Source: Leptotrichia sp. oral taxon 847 (GTDB taxonomy: Bacteria > Fusobacteriota > Fusobacteriia > Fusobacteriales > Leptotrichiaceae). Taken from it: DNA of 64,000 nt. The stretch spans positions 1,488,001-1,552,000 of the forward strand of contig NZ_CP014231.1 in assembly GCF_001553645.1 (NCBI RefSeq), read 5' to 3'. Shown piece after piece: positions 14,724 to 24,284 of this stretch. Position 1 is the first letter of the stretch, and each line of letters opens with the position of its first letter. A model generated the notes under the pieces. It did no database searches. It was not told where the DNA came from and saw only the letters and a list, made by a program, of their open reading frames with translations. Made by a program: the position numbers and the translations under genes.

Positions 14724-15965
14724 ATGATTGAAAAAAATAATAAAAAAATTTCAGAAAAAAAAGATGCAGATGCAATATACATTCATATTCCATTTTGTGA
14801 TAAAAAATGTGAATACTGTGATTTTTGCACATTTGTGAAAATGGAAAAAGAATACAAAAAATATACAGATTATTTGATTAAAGAGATTAGAATGTATCCA
14901 AAACTTAAATACGATACGATTTATTTTGGTGGTGGCACACCTTCTCTGTTGCCTGTCAAAATGATAAGTGAAATAATAAACGAACTTGATTGGTCTGAAA
15001 ACGCTGAAATTACATTAGAATTAAATCCAACGGATATGACTTTTGAAAAATTGAAAAAACTTAACAAAATTGGAATAAATAGGTTAAGTATCGGAATTCA
15101 GAGTTTTCAGGATCATGTTTTAAAATTTATTGGAAGGCAGCATAGTTCTAAAGATGCAATAAATGTTTATAAAATGGCAAGAGAGGCAGGATTTTGTAAT
15201 ATTACAGTGGATTTGATGTTCGGAATTCCTAATCAAAGTATTAAGGACGTACAAAGGGATCTTAATATTTTGAAGGACTTAAAGCCTGAAAATGTGTCGA
15301 TTTATTCGCTCATTTGGGAAGAAGGGACTGTCTTTTGGAGTAAATTGAAAAAGGGGATTTTGTCTGAAATTGATCAGGATCTGGAAGCTCTGATGTATGA
15401 AAAAATTATTGATTTTTTTGAGAAAAATGGATATTGTCAGTATGAAATTTCTAATTTTGCAAGAGTGGATGACAAAAATATTAAAATTGATAAAATAATG
15501 GATTTTGAAGACTTAAAAAATCTGCAAAAAAATGCGGGAAGGCATAATTTGAAATATTGGCGAAATCAGAAGTTTATTGGTGTTGGAATGAGTGCAGCTT
15601 CTTTTTTTAATAAAAATCGGCATAGTAATGTAAGGACTTTTAAGAAATATTATGAACTTTTGGATAATAAAAAATTGCCAATTGATGAAAAAACGGTTGA
15701 AAAAGTTGATAAAGTCGAATTTGAAAAATTGAAAAAAATATTGGGATTGAGGCTCACTAAAGAAGGAATAAATTATACCAAAAAAGATTCAAAAAAAATT
15801 GAAAAACTATTGAAAGATGGATTAGTTGAAGAATTTTTTTTAAAAAATTTTGAAAAAATAAATTATGAAAGCGGGAAAAAGGTCGATAAAGATTGTGAAA
15901 AAAGAATAAAATTGACAAAAAAAGGAATTTTTTTAGCGAATAATGTATTTGTTGAATTTATTTAA
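14724..15965 (+). CDS. hemW: HemW-like radical SAM protein (coproporphyrinogen oxidase family)
   Basis: A 413-residue radical SAM protein. IHIPFCDKKCEYCDFC holds the CxxxCxxC cluster (Cys 25, 29, 32). GGGTPSLL, ELNPTD and NRLSIGIQSF follow as in the HemN/HemW family, then FIGRQHSS, the HemW form. HemW is thought to be a heme chaperone rather than the oxygen-independent coproporphyrinogen oxidase, and no other heme-pathway gene is in the window. An acidic/basic linker with low-complexity Lys lies near the C-terminus. The start ATG has only a modest AAAGG site. Confidence 0.87.
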   Translation: MIEKNNKKISEKKDADAIYIHIPFCDKKCEYCDFCTFVKMEKEYKKYTDYLIKEIRMYPKLKYDTIYFGGGTPSLLPVKMISEIINELDWSENAEITLELNPTDMTFEKLKKLNKIGINRLSIGIQSFQDHVLKFIGRQHSSKDAINVYKMAREAGFCNITVDLMFGIPNQSIKDVQRDLNILKDLKPENVSIYSLIWEEGTVFWSKLKKGILSEIDQDLEALMYEKIIDFFEKNGYCQYEISNFARVDDKNIKIDKIMDFEDLKNLQKNAGRHNLKYWRNQKFIGVGMSAASFFNKNRHSNVRTFKKYYELLDNKKLPIDEKTVEKVDKVEFEKLKKILGLRLTKEGINYTKKDSKKIEKLLKDGLVEEFFLKNFEKINYESGKKVDKDCEKRIKLTKKGIFLANNVFVEFI

Positions 15966-16032
15966 AAAAAAGGTTATAATAAGATAACTATAAATAATAA
16001 AAATTCTTTGATTTTTAAAATAGGAGCAAAAA

Positions 16033-16722
16033 ATGGAAAAAAAAGAAATAAAACTTAATTGTGAAAAAATCAAAAAAAATTATGCTGAAATTTTGGAAGA
16101 TATAAAGAAATACGCTTCAAATCCAGAAAAAGTAAAAATCTTGTTTGTCAGCAAATATCTTGATGTAGAAGAACATAAAAAAATTGTCAAAATGGGTTAT
16201 AATTATTTTGGAGAAAACAGAGCGCAACTTTATCGAGATAAATTAAATGAAATAGGTAATAAAGGTATCAAATGGGATTTCATTGGAAGGTTGCAAAAAA
16301 ATAAAATAAAGTATATAATAAATAGCGTAAATTTGATACATTCCATTGATTCATATGATTTACTTTCTGAAATTAACAAAAAGGCACTGGAAAATAAGAG
16401 AAATGTAAATGGATTGATACAAATAAATGTTTCAAGAGAAGAGTCAAAAACAGGAATTTATATCGAAGATTTTGAAAAAGATTATGAAAGATATTTTTCA
16501 CAAAGTAATGTAAAAATAATGGGTTTTATGACAATGGCGCCATTTTCGGCAACACCTTACGAAATTGATGATTATTTTAAAAAGATGCAAGAATTAAAAC
16601 AAAAATTTGAAAAAAAATATAATTATTTGACAGAACTTTCAATGGGAATGTCAAACGATTATAAAATTGCTCTAAAAAATGGTGCGACAATAATCAGAAT
16701 AGGAAGCAAATTATTTGAATAG
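16033..16722 (+). CDS. yggS: YggS-family pyridoxal-phosphate homeostasis protein
   Basis: A 229-residue single-domain PLP-binding protein (PROSC/YggS) that buffers free pyridoxal phosphate. The PLP lysine is in ILFVSKYLDV (K41). GENRAQ, WDFIGRLQKNK and the terminal MSNDYKIALKNGATIIRIGSKLF are the family signatures. It lies just upstream of sepF, an arrangement common in Gram-positive division clusters (YggS-SepF). Confidence 0.92.
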   Translation: MEKKEIKLNCEKIKKNYAEILEDIKKYASNPEKVKILFVSKYLDVEEHKKIVKMGYNYFGENRAQLYRDKLNEIGNKGIKWDFIGRLQKNKIKYIINSVNLIHSIDSYDLLSEINKKALENKRNVNGLIQINVSREESKTGIYIEDFEKDYERYFSQSNVKIMGFMTMAPFSATPYEIDDYFKKMQELKQKFEKKYNYLTELSMGMSNDYKIALKNGATIIRIGSKLFE

Positions 16723-16734
16723 GAGGTTAGTATT

Positions 16735-17274
16735 TTGGGACTAAAACGAAAATTAATGGAATTTTTTGGGGATGACATTGAAGATGACGATGATGAATTT
16801 GAACAATCGCCGGCAGAAGAAAGTAAAGAAGTAGAAAATCAAAAAGTACAGTCGCAGCAATCAAAACCTAAACCAATCTTTAAAGAAGATAAACCCGTTG
16901 AAGAAAAAAAAGGTGGTATAGGTAGTATTTTTGGTGTAGGAAATAAAAAGGAGGAGAGTGCAAAAATGACAGCAACAACGGCATCAGCTACAAAAGTTAG
17001 TTATGTTTCAATAATCAGACCAAAAGTTTTTGAAGATTCAAGACTTATTGCAGACGCAATAAAAGAAAATAAAGTGGTAACTTTCAGCTTAGAATTTTTA
17101 GAATACGAAGTGGGACAAAGAGTGATAGATTTTGTAAGTGGAGCAGCATACGCTATGAACGCACATTTATCAAAAGTTACAGATAAAGTGTTAACTTCAA
17201 TTCCAGTTGGAATAGATTATGAAGATATCGATGCTTCATTAGGTGATGATTCTAAAGATAGTAATTTTTTATAA
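16735..17274 (+). CDS. sepF: Cell division protein SepF
   Basis: A 179-residue protein with an acidic N-terminal region, a ~60-residue disordered linker rich in Gln/Lys/Glu, and a C-terminal SepF domain (VSIIRPKVFEDSRLIADAIKENKVVTFSLEFLE...RVIDFVSGAAYAMNAHLSKV). SepF binds FtsZ and ties it to the membrane by an N-terminal amphipathic helix, here starting MGLKRKLMEFF. The start is a TTG with AGGAGG eight bases before it, 12 bp after yggS. SepF is common in Firmicutes and Cyanobacteria and is notable in an LPS-making bacterium. Confidence 0.9.
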   Translation: MGLKRKLMEFFGDDIEDDDDEFEQSPAEESKEVENQKVQSQQSKPKPIFKEDKPVEEKKGGIGSIFGVGNKKEESAKMTATTASATKVSYVSIIRPKVFEDSRLIADAIKENKVVTFSLEFLEYEVGQRVIDFVSGAAYAMNAHLSKVTDKVLTSIPVGIDYEDIDASLGDDSKDSNFL

Positions 17275-17300
17275 TTATAAATTTTGATTCAATTCATAAA

Positions 17301-17347
17301 AAAAGAATTATTTCTATTTTGCAATATTTTAGGAATAATTCTTTTTA
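17301..17347 (+). terminator. Terminator after sepF
   Basis: AAAGAATTATT and AATAATTCTTT pair, followed by a short T-run. Confidence 0.7.
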
Positions 17348-17728
17348 ATTTAAAGGAAGAATGAAATATTTTTTTAATTATTTTTAAATAGAGGTATCAT
17401 TGCTGTACTCTGTAATTCAGCTAGCCTTTGTTACTTGTTTGTGCTAATAAAAAACTTACTTTCGATAGGGGTAATTTTGTTCAACACATAAAAAATTCCT
17501 AGACTGACGTGGGGGATCATAAGAGAAAATAGCGGGTAAAAAAATAATACTATTTCCCATTTAAAAAGCGAATATTTGTTTTAATTATTTAAAAATAAAT
17601 ATTAAGTTTAATCTGTTAAAAAGATTTATAATATATTCGTTATTCAAATGGGGTTTAGTATAAAAAGCTGTAATAAATGAGATGACATTGTGGAATAAGA
17701 ATAAATTAAAAAAATATTTTATTTCATC
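17348..17728. other. Intergenic region with a decayed repeat fragment
   Basis: No gene is seen. Bases 17488-17550 resemble, with many changes, the inner part of the MITE-like element in reverse orientation (GACTGACGTGGGGGATCATA against GACGAGCGTGGGGATTATAA). The rest is AT-rich without recognised structure. Confidence 0.4.
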
Positions 17729-18222
17729 TTAATTTAAAGATGGTTTAAAAATTTTAGGGGCAGATTTTTAATTTTAAATTTTTTAAGTTATTCTCGATTA
17801 CAAGATGTTATTTTGTTTAGTATAGTTTTTTATTTTTTTACATAAGGGGAAAGGGCCGCCATTTCCCCTTATAATCCCCACGCTCGTCTAAGCATTTTTT
17901 TGAAGCAAAGCCGAAACTCACTTCGTTCAGACAGTCGTCTTTACTCCAAAAAAATCACGACACTTTTATATGATAGTAAAATTTAAACCGTCGGAGCATT
18001 TTTATGTGCTGACAAAACTGTCTGAGCACAATCAGTGCGAGTTTTTTGGCAGTGCATAAAAATGTCGAAGACTAGCCGGGGTGCAGGGGTGCGGCGATGA
18101 GCACTTCTGCTTAAAAAAGGAATAAAAAAACATTGTTATTTTAGTAACTTTCTGGATTGAATAAGAAACTTAAAATAGAAGTTTTTATTTCCCCTAAATA
18201 TTTTACTCTGTCTTAATTTAAA
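17729..18222 (+). repeat. MITE-like element, copy 2 (element 17739-18212) with 10-bp target duplications
   Basis: Same element and orientation as copy 1, 474 bp, flanked by TTAATTTAAA at 17729-17738 and 18213-18222. Right end ACTCTGTC. The inner hairpin carries GAGCACAATCAGTGCGAG. Confidence 0.85.
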
Positions 18223-18306
18223 AAAAATTTTAAAAAAAGAGAAAAATTTGTTATAATGTAAAAAGGGTAATTTAAATATTTTAATAAAAAAGTAGGAGAT
18301 GTAAAT

Positions 18307-19122
18307 ATGAAAAAAATAAGTAAGAGAAAGATACTATTTATTGTAGGACTAATGGCTATGTCGGCAATTTCTTATGGGAAAGACGTATTTGCAAATTATA
18401 GTGTTAATTTTGGAAAAGTAAATTTAACTAAGGCTAGCGGCATCAGTCCTCAAGATGCTAAAAGAATTGATGGGACAACTTATCAGCTCGTTGGAAATGG
18501 GGAGTACAGAATTATGGAAGAAGGGGGAAGAAGACTTGTAGTCAATGTAAATAATGGTGTTTTGAACGGAAATTATACCGAATATTATGCAAATGGAAAT
18601 AATTATACGACAGGGAAATATGTAAACGGGAAAAAAGAGGGAGAATGGCTAGTTTATTCAGAAAATGGGAAATTATGGAAAAGATATCAATATAGCAATG
18701 ATGAATTGAATGGAAGATATTCTTCGTATTACGGAAAAACTGGAAATCAAGAAACAGTTGGACAGTATCAAAATGGGAAAATGACTGGAAATTGGACAGA
18801 ATATTATGAAAATGGATCAAGAAAGTCGCAAGGAACTTATGTAAATGGTTACAGAAACGGACTTTTTACTGAATGGAACTCAAGTGGCTCAAAATCTTCG
18901 GAAATTAATTATCAAGATGATCAAATTAATGAACCTATGAAAGTTTACTATGAAAATGGAAATTTATTGTATGAAGCAAATTTAAATAATGGTGTTGGGA
19001 CCCTAAAAGGTTATTATACAAATGGAGCAGTTGGATTTACTGGAAATCTTAATGGTCGAAGAAGAGTTGGAACATGGACTTACTATGATAAATCTGGGAA
19101 TTCAAGAACTGTAAATCATTAA
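18307..19122 (+). CDS. Exported MORN-repeat protein (YwqK-like)
   Basis: A 271-residue protein with a signal peptide (about residues 1-24, ending SYG) and at least eight MORN-type repeats, e.g. YYANGNNYTTGKYVNGKKEG, YENGSRKSQGTYVNGYRNG and YYTNGAVGFTGNLNGRRR. MORN_2 repeats are often annotated as YwqK-type antitoxin components, but in Fusobacteria such exported proteins are abundant and their role is not known; surface or envelope binding is likely. ATG is preceded by AGGAG. It lies 13 bp before whiA, so they may share a transcript, though the products look unrelated. Confidence 0.75.
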   Translation: MKKISKRKILFIVGLMAMSAISYGKDVFANYSVNFGKVNLTKASGISPQDAKRIDGTTYQLVGNGEYRIMEEGGRRLVVNVNNGVLNGNYTEYYANGNNYTTGKYVNGKKEGEWLVYSENGKLWKRYQYSNDELNGRYSSYYGKTGNQETVGQYQNGKMTGNWTEYYENGSRKSQGTYVNGYRNGLFTEWNSSGSKSSEINYQDDQINEPMKVYYENGNLLYEANLNNGVGTLKGYYTNGAVGFTGNLNGRRRVGTWTYYDKSGNSRTVNH

Positions 19123-19135
19123 AAAGGGAAGAAAA

Positions 19136-20044
19136 ATGTCATATTCAACAAATTTAAAAAGAGAAATATTAGGATCTGAAAACGAAAAGATAGAGATAAT
19201 TTTTGCAGAATTATTCGGAATACTCGCTGCAAAAGGTGCAGTTTCTGAAAGTGGGATTTTTTTTAGCACGGAAAATGTTTCGTTTGCTAAAAGAGTTTAC
19301 TCGAATTTAAGAAAAATTACAAAAATGGATATTCAGCTAAAATATATCATAAAAAAACGTCAGTTATCATCAAAAATATACAAAATAATATTAATTCCAA
19401 CAAGACAAAATGAAAAAGAATATAAAAATTTTATAAAAAAATTATTTTCTTATAAAAACTGTAAAGCCAGAAATATTGAAGATGAAGAAAAAATTGCGGG
19501 AATAATCAGAGGTGCTTTCCTTAGTTGTGGTTATATAAAATCGCCTGAAAAAGCTTATGCACTGGACTTTTTTTTGGATAGCGACGAATTCTCTATTTAC
19601 TTATATAATTTGTTTTGTGAAATGGGAAAAAAAATCTCAAAGACTGAAAAAAAAGACAAAAAAATTGTTTATTTGAGAAATTCGGAAGATATTTTGGACA
19701 TTATTTTTTTGATAGGAGCGGTAAATGCTTTTTTTGAATTTGAAGAAGTTACAGTGAATAAGGAAATTCGTAATAAAATTAACAGAAATATGAACTGGGA
19801 AATTGCAAACGAGACAAAAAAAATATCAGCATCGGAAAAGCAAATAAAAATGATAAAATATATTGACAAAAAAATAGGTCTTTCTGAGTTATCGAATGTT
19901 CTACAAGAAACAGCAAAAGCAAGGCTTGAAAATGAGGAGCTCTCACTTCAGGAATTGGCAGATTTAATGGATATTTCAAAATCTGGAGTAAAAAATAGAT
20001 TTAGAAGAATTGAAACGGTGTACAACGATTTATTAAACTATTAA
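19136..20044 (+). CDS. whiA: DNA-binding protein WhiA
   Basis: A 302-residue protein of the WhiA family: an N-terminal LAGLIDADG-like fold without homing activity (SYSTNLKREILG...AGIIRGAFLSCGYI) and a C-terminal helix-turn-helix (LSLQELADLMDISKSGVKNRFRRI). WhiA is a sporulation regulator in actinobacteria and influences division and chromosome segregation in Bacillus. In Firmicutes it sits with rapZ and gluP; here the downstream partner is lpxK. An upstream GGGAAG sits next to the ATG. Confidence 0.9.
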   Translation: MSYSTNLKREILGSENEKIEIIFAELFGILAAKGAVSESGIFFSTENVSFAKRVYSNLRKITKMDIQLKYIIKKRQLSSKIYKIILIPTRQNEKEYKNFIKKLFSYKNCKARNIEDEEKIAGIIRGAFLSCGYIKSPEKAYALDFFLDSDEFSIYLYNLFCEMGKKISKTEKKDKKIVYLRNSEDILDIIFLIGAVNAFFEFEEVTVNKEIRNKINRNMNWEIANETKKISASEKQIKMIKYIDKKIGLSELSNVLQETAKARLENEELSLQELADLMDISKSGVKNRFRRIETVYNDLLNY

Positions 20045-20058
20045 AATTGGAGAAAAAA

Positions 20059-21066
20059 TTGGAATTATTATCAATAATATATGAATTTTTAGTATTTTTA
20101 CGAAATAAACTTTATGATTTGAATATTTTAAAATCTAAAAAAGTTGATGGGGTAAAAGTGATTTGTATTGGAAATATTGTTGCAGGAGGGACTGGAAAAA
20201 CGCCAGCTGTACAGTATTTTGTAAAAGAGTATTTAAAAAAAAATATAAAAGTTGGGATTTTAAGTCGCGGTTATAAGGGTAAAAGGGAAAAAGATTTGCT
20301 CTTAGTGCGAGATGAGAAAAAAATTTTTTGTACTTCAAAAGAATCGGGAGACGAAGCATTTTTTCACGCTGAAAATTTTGAAATTCCAGTAGTTGTGTCA
20401 AGAGATAGATATAAAGGTGTCAAATTTTTAAAAGAAAATTGTGGTGTTAAAGTTGTCATTATGGACGACGGGTTTCAGCACAGAAAACTTTTGAAAGATA
20501 AAAATATTGTTTTAATTGATGCAACAAATCCTTTTGGAAATGAGAAATATCTGCCAAAGGGGAGACTTCGAGAGTCAGTGGATGCACTCAATCGTGCGGA
20601 TGAAATAATTATTACTAAAAGTAATTATGTGGGAAAAAATGAAATTTTAAAAATTTTGGAGAAAATAAAAAAATATAGAAAAGAAATTTTTTTCGCTACC
20701 TTTGAAAGTGATTATTTGTACAAATTAAATTTTGAAAAAGACAAAAAATTTGGTAAAATAAATAGTGAAAGTAAAAAAAATGAAATTTCTAAAAATATTA
20801 TAAAAAATAAAAATATTTTAATTTTTTCATCCATCGCAAATCCTGCGGTTTTTTACAAAACTATAAAAGATTTGGAACCCCAAAATTTGGATGAAATAAA
20901 ATTTTCTGACCATCATTTATATAGTTTTGAAGATTTTGTAGAAATTCAAAAAAAAAGTAAAAATTATGACTTTGTCGTTACAACTGAAAAGGATGCAGTT
21001 AAAATTGAAAAAGAAATAGAAAATTTGTTAATTTTAAAAATGAAATTTGAGCTAAAAAGTCTTTAA
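20059..21066 (+). CDS. lpxK: Tetraacyldisaccharide 4'-kinase
   Basis: LpxK phosphorylates the 4' position of the lipid A disaccharide at the inner membrane. The P-loop is GNIVAGGTGKTPAVQ, followed by GILSRGYKG and DDGFQHR, family signatures. It lacks only a clear membrane helix, having a hydrophobic N-terminus (LLSIIYEFLVFLRNKL). A TTG at 20047 is in frame, but GGAG at 20049-20052 lies after it and six bases before the TTG at 20059, which is preferred (335 residues). The gene shows that this organism makes lipid A. It starts 14 bp after whiA. Confidence 0.9.
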   Translation: MELLSIIYEFLVFLRNKLYDLNILKSKKVDGVKVICIGNIVAGGTGKTPAVQYFVKEYLKKNIKVGILSRGYKGKREKDLLLVRDEKKIFCTSKESGDEAFFHAENFEIPVVVSRDRYKGVKFLKENCGVKVVIMDDGFQHRKLLKDKNIVLIDATNPFGNEKYLPKGRLRESVDALNRADEIIITKSNYVGKNEILKILEKIKKYRKEIFFATFESDYLYKLNFEKDKKFGKINSESKKNEISKNIIKNKNILIFSSIANPAVFYKTIKDLEPQNLDEIKFSDHHLYSFEDFVEIQKKSKNYDFVVTTEKDAVKIEKEIENLLILKMKFELKSL

Positions 21067-21190
21067 AAATTTTAAAAAATAGAAAGATTAAAAGTTTAGA
21101 AAGTTAAAAAAGCTAAAAAATAAAAAATTTAAGAAATAAAAAAATAGAAAAGGACGATTTAGTACATTTAAAAAACGAAAGGAGAAAATT

Positions 21191-21931
21191 TTGGAGATAA
21201 AAAGTTTTTCACAATTTATTTTAGAACATAAAAATCATTTTGAAAAAAGGAAATATTTTGTTTTGGACAAAAACTTTAAGATTATTCGCAAAGAACCTTC
21301 ATTTCTACTTGAACTAGCTTATATTTATTGTGAAAATGAAAAAAAAAATGAAAAAGTTCTGGAAAACATAAGAAGTGAATTTGAAAAAACATTTATGGAA
21401 AAGGGAAAAAATGTAAAAAGACTTTCCAAAGTTGAGATTAGAAAGTTGGAAGATAGTTTTGTACGAAGTCTTTTTAACAGGGAGAGCATTCATGCACTAA
21501 AACTTGGAAATGAATTATTTTACAAAAATAAAAAAAAATTTTTTGAAATTTTATACAATTTTTCACTTATTTCAGCTGACGAAAATAAATTTATAAAAAC
21601 TTTTTTTGCAGAAAAAATGGTTGAAAAAATTGTTCTTGAGAATGGCGAAAAATATTCAAATGTAAGATTTTATGTGGAAGAAATATTAAAAAATATTTTG
21701 AATTATTTTACAAAATCTAAATTTTGCTTTTTGGATTTTGAATGTGAAAAAAATATAAAGTATTTTTTGGAAAATGAAGTAGATGCACTTTATAAAAAAA
21801 TTTATGTGGAAAACTTTGATAAAATTGTGGAAAAATATAATATTCAAAATGTGAAAAAAATAAATTTTGAAAAAGATTACAGTTCTAAAAAATTATCAGA
21901 AAGTAAAAAAATATTATATAATTTTATTTAA
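21191..21931 (+). CDS. Unknown helical protein between lpxK and serS
   Basis: A 246-residue, Lys/Glu/Phe-rich cytosolic protein with no signal peptide or membrane segment. It looks all-helical, with motifs such as [17 protein letters not shown] and [17 protein letters not shown]. No family is recognised. The start is a TTG, with AAAGGAG seven bases before it. It sits 38 bp before serS and in the same direction as lpxK, so it is probably part of a lpxK-serS transcript. Confidence 0.55.
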   Translation: MEIKSFSQFILEHKNHFEKRKYFVLDKNFKIIRKEPSFLLELAYIYCENEKKNEKVLENIRSEFEKTFMEKGKNVKRLSKVEIRKLEDSFVRSLFNRESIHALKLGNELFYKNKKKFFEILYNFSLISADENKFIKTFFAEKMVEKIVLENGEKYSNVRFYVEEILKNILNYFTKSKFCFLDFECEKNIKYFLENEVDALYKKIYVENFDKIVEKYNIQNVKKINFEKDYSSKKLSESKKILYNFI

Positions 21932-21969
21932 AAACAAAAAATAAAAAAATAAAAAAGAAAGGAAAAAAG

Positions 21970-23241
21970 ATGCTAGAAATGAGATATATCCGTGAAAATG
22001 CGGATAAAGTAAAAGAATTTTTAAAAAATAGAAAAAGTGATTTTGATTTGGATGCACTTTTAAAATATGATGAAGTGAGAAGAAATCTATTGCAAGAAGT
22101 GGAAATGTTAAAAAAGGAGAGAAATGAATCAAGTTCGTTAATCGGAAAATATAAAAAAGAGGGAAAAGATACGACTGAACTGCTTTCAAGAATGCAGGAA
22201 GTGAGCGCAAAAATAAAAGAATTGGACCAAAAATTGGCTGAAAATGATGAAAAACAACTTTTATTGAATTATACAATTCCAAATAAATTAAGTCCTGATA
22301 CGCCAATTGGAAATGACGAAGATGACAATGTGGAAATAAGAAAATGGGGAACTCCACGAAAATTCGATTTTGAAATAAAATCTCACGATGAATTAGGAGT
22401 TAATCTTGGAATTTTGGATTTTGAAAGAGGTGCAAAATTGGGAGGTTCAAGATTTACAGTTTATAAAAATGCAGCTGCTAGACTTGAGAGAGCGTTAATT
22501 GCTTTTATGATTGATGTTCATACGCAAGAAGAAGATTTTGAAGAAATTTTTACGCCGCAGCTTGTAAAAAAAGAAATGATGGTTGGAACTGGACAGCTTC
22601 CCAAATTTGCCGAAGATGCTTATAAAATTGAAGGTGAAGAAATGTATTTGATTCCAACAGCAGAAGTAACTCTTACAAATTTACATAACGGGGAAATTTT
22701 AGATGAAGAAGAATTACCTAAGCATTACTGCGGATATACGGCTTGCTTTAGAAAAGAAGCTGGCTCAGGTGGGCGTGATTTAAAAGGACTGGTTCGTCAA
22801 CATCAATTTAATAAGGTTGAAATGGTAAAAATTGTAAAACCTGAAACTTCTTATGATGAACTTGAAACAATGGTAAACAGTGCAGAAAAAATATTGCAAA
22901 AATTGGAGTTACCATATAGAGTGATTTCACTTTGCAGTGGAGATATAGGATTTAGTGCGGCAAAAACTTACGATTTGGAAGTTTGGGTACCAAGTCAAGA
23001 TAAATACAGAGAAATATCATCTTGTTCAAATACTGAAGACTTTCAGGCAAGACGTGCTATGATAAAATATCGGGATAAAGAAACTAAAAAAAGTCATTTT
23101 GTACATACATTAAACGGTTCGGGACTTGCAGTGGGAAGAACATTACTTGCGATTATGGAAAATTATCAACAAGCTGATGGAAGTATAAAAATACCAGAAG
23201 TATTGGTGCCTTATATGGGTGGAATGACAGTTATTAAATAG
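21970..23241 (+). CDS. serS: Seryl-tRNA synthetase
   Basis: A full-length 423-residue class II synthetase charging tRNA-Ser. The N-terminal ~110 residues form the long antiparallel coiled coil that holds the tRNA long arm. Motif 2 is [21 protein letters not shown], and motif 3 is [26 protein letters not shown] is the serine-binding region. ATG follows AAAGGAAAAAAG. No T-box leader is visible before it. Confidence 0.95.
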   Translation: MLEMRYIRENADKVKEFLKNRKSDFDLDALLKYDEVRRNLLQEVEMLKKERNESSSLIGKYKKEGKDTTELLSRMQEVSAKIKELDQKLAENDEKQLLLNYTIPNKLSPDTPIGNDEDDNVEIRKWGTPRKFDFEIKSHDELGVNLGILDFERGAKLGGSRFTVYKNAAARLERALIAFMIDVHTQEEDFEEIFTPQLVKKEMMVGTGQLPKFAEDAYKIEGEEMYLIPTAEVTLTNLHNGEILDEEELPKHYCGYTACFRKEAGSGGRDLKGLVRQHQFNKVEMVKIVKPETSYDELETMVNSAEKILQKLELPYRVISLCSGDIGFSAAKTYDLEVWVPSQDKYREISSCSNTEDFQARRAMIKYRDKETKKSHFVHTLNGSGLAVGRTLLAIMENYQQADGSIKIPEVLVPYMGGMTVIK

Positions 23242-23447
23242 AAAAAATTTCTTCGGGTTGTCATAAAAAGTGATTGAAATTGGCTTAATTACCAATTTTA
23301 TCAAACAAATACTATAAACCGGATTTATTGAGTTGTAGAAATAATGATTAAGTGAAAAATGACTGTTTCCTATAAAATAAAAGTTAAAAGAAATATTTTT
23401 ATTTGTTTGACTAAAATTCGTAAATTGAGTTAAAAAGGAGGAAAATC

Positions 23448-24179
23448 ATGAAGCAAATTATATTCAATATTTTGAAATTTTTGGTAGTTATGATAATCTT
23501 TGGAGGAATCGTACTTTTTCTGGAATGGTATGGTTATTTACATCATAATGATTTTTTAGCTATGTTAAAAGGATATACTGTTGAAGGTCTTGATATTTCA
23601 CATCATCAGGATAAAGTAAATTGGAATAGAGTACCTAAAAAGTATAAATTTATTGTATTGAAAGCAACAGAAGGTCAAAATTTTTTAGATTCAGATTTTT
23701 CATATAATTGGAATAATGCCAGAATAAATGGATTTACAGTGGGTGCATATCATTTTTTTACTATGACGAGTAGTGGAGAGGCTCAAGCGGACTTTTATAT
23801 AAGTAAAGTTCCATATTCAAACAAAACTTTGCCACCAATTATAGATTTAGAGATTTCTACAAAAAAATATAAAAAAAATGAAGTTTTGACAGAGTTAAAA
23901 AAGATGGTACAAAAATTGGAAAATTATTATCAGAAAAAAGTGATTTTTTATGTAAATTACAAAACATATAATGGTTATATAAAAGGTGAATTTTTGCAAA
24001 ATAAACTTTGGATAACGGATTACAAATACTATCCAAAAATAGCAGAAGACGGAAGATGGATAATTTGGCAGACTACTAAAAAGGGAAGAATTGAAGGAAT
24101 TCCGGGGTACACTGATAAAAATGTATTAAAAAAAGGGCTTACGGTAGAGCAGCTAATAAAAGATAGTAGATTGGATTAG
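23448..24179 (+). CDS. Membrane-anchored GH25 lysozyme-type muramidase
   Basis: A 243-residue protein with an N-terminal membrane helix (residues ~5-25) and a GH25 domain. Signatures: GLDISHHQ with the catalytic aspartate (about 46), VLKATEG, GAYHFF, and PPIIDLE near 127-133 with the acidic catalytic residue. GH25 enzymes cut the MurNAc-GlcNAc bond, so it likely remodels the cell's own wall. The gene stands alone, with AGGAGG before the ATG. Confidence 0.85.
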   Translation: MKQIIFNILKFLVVMIIFGGIVLFLEWYGYLHHNDFLAMLKGYTVEGLDISHHQDKVNWNRVPKKYKFIVLKATEGQNFLDSDFSYNWNNARINGFTVGAYHFFTMTSSGEAQADFYISKVPYSNKTLPPIIDLEISTKKYKKNEVLTELKKMVQKLENYYQKKVIFYVNYKTYNGYIKGEFLQNKLWITDYKYYPKIAEDGRWIIWQTTKKGRIEGIPGYTDKNVLKKGLTVEQLIKDSRLD

Positions 24180-24284
24180 AAAATAAAAATTATTTTTATT
24201 TTAATTATTGATTTTTGTAAAAAAATTTGGTAACATATAAGTGGAAAATTAATTTATTAATTAAAATATTTAGGAGGCAAAAAA

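Noticed and set aside
16735-17274. Internal ATG at 16966 as the sepF start
   Set aside because: A GGAGGAG lies before it, but the TTG start at 16735 has AGGAGG and encodes the amphipathic helix expected at the SepF N-terminus.
18307-19122. Toxin-antitoxin module, because MORN_2 proteins are often labelled as antitoxins
   Set aside because: The protein has a signal peptide and no toxin-like partner next to it; the neighbour is whiA.
21914-22357. Minus-strand open frame of 147 codons in serS
   Set aside because: Antisense of the well-conserved seryl-tRNA synthetase coiled coil; no other support.
23242-23447. T-box, riboswitch or small RNA between serS and the GH25 gene
   Set aside because: No T-box motif, conserved aptamer core or terminator hairpin could be made out.
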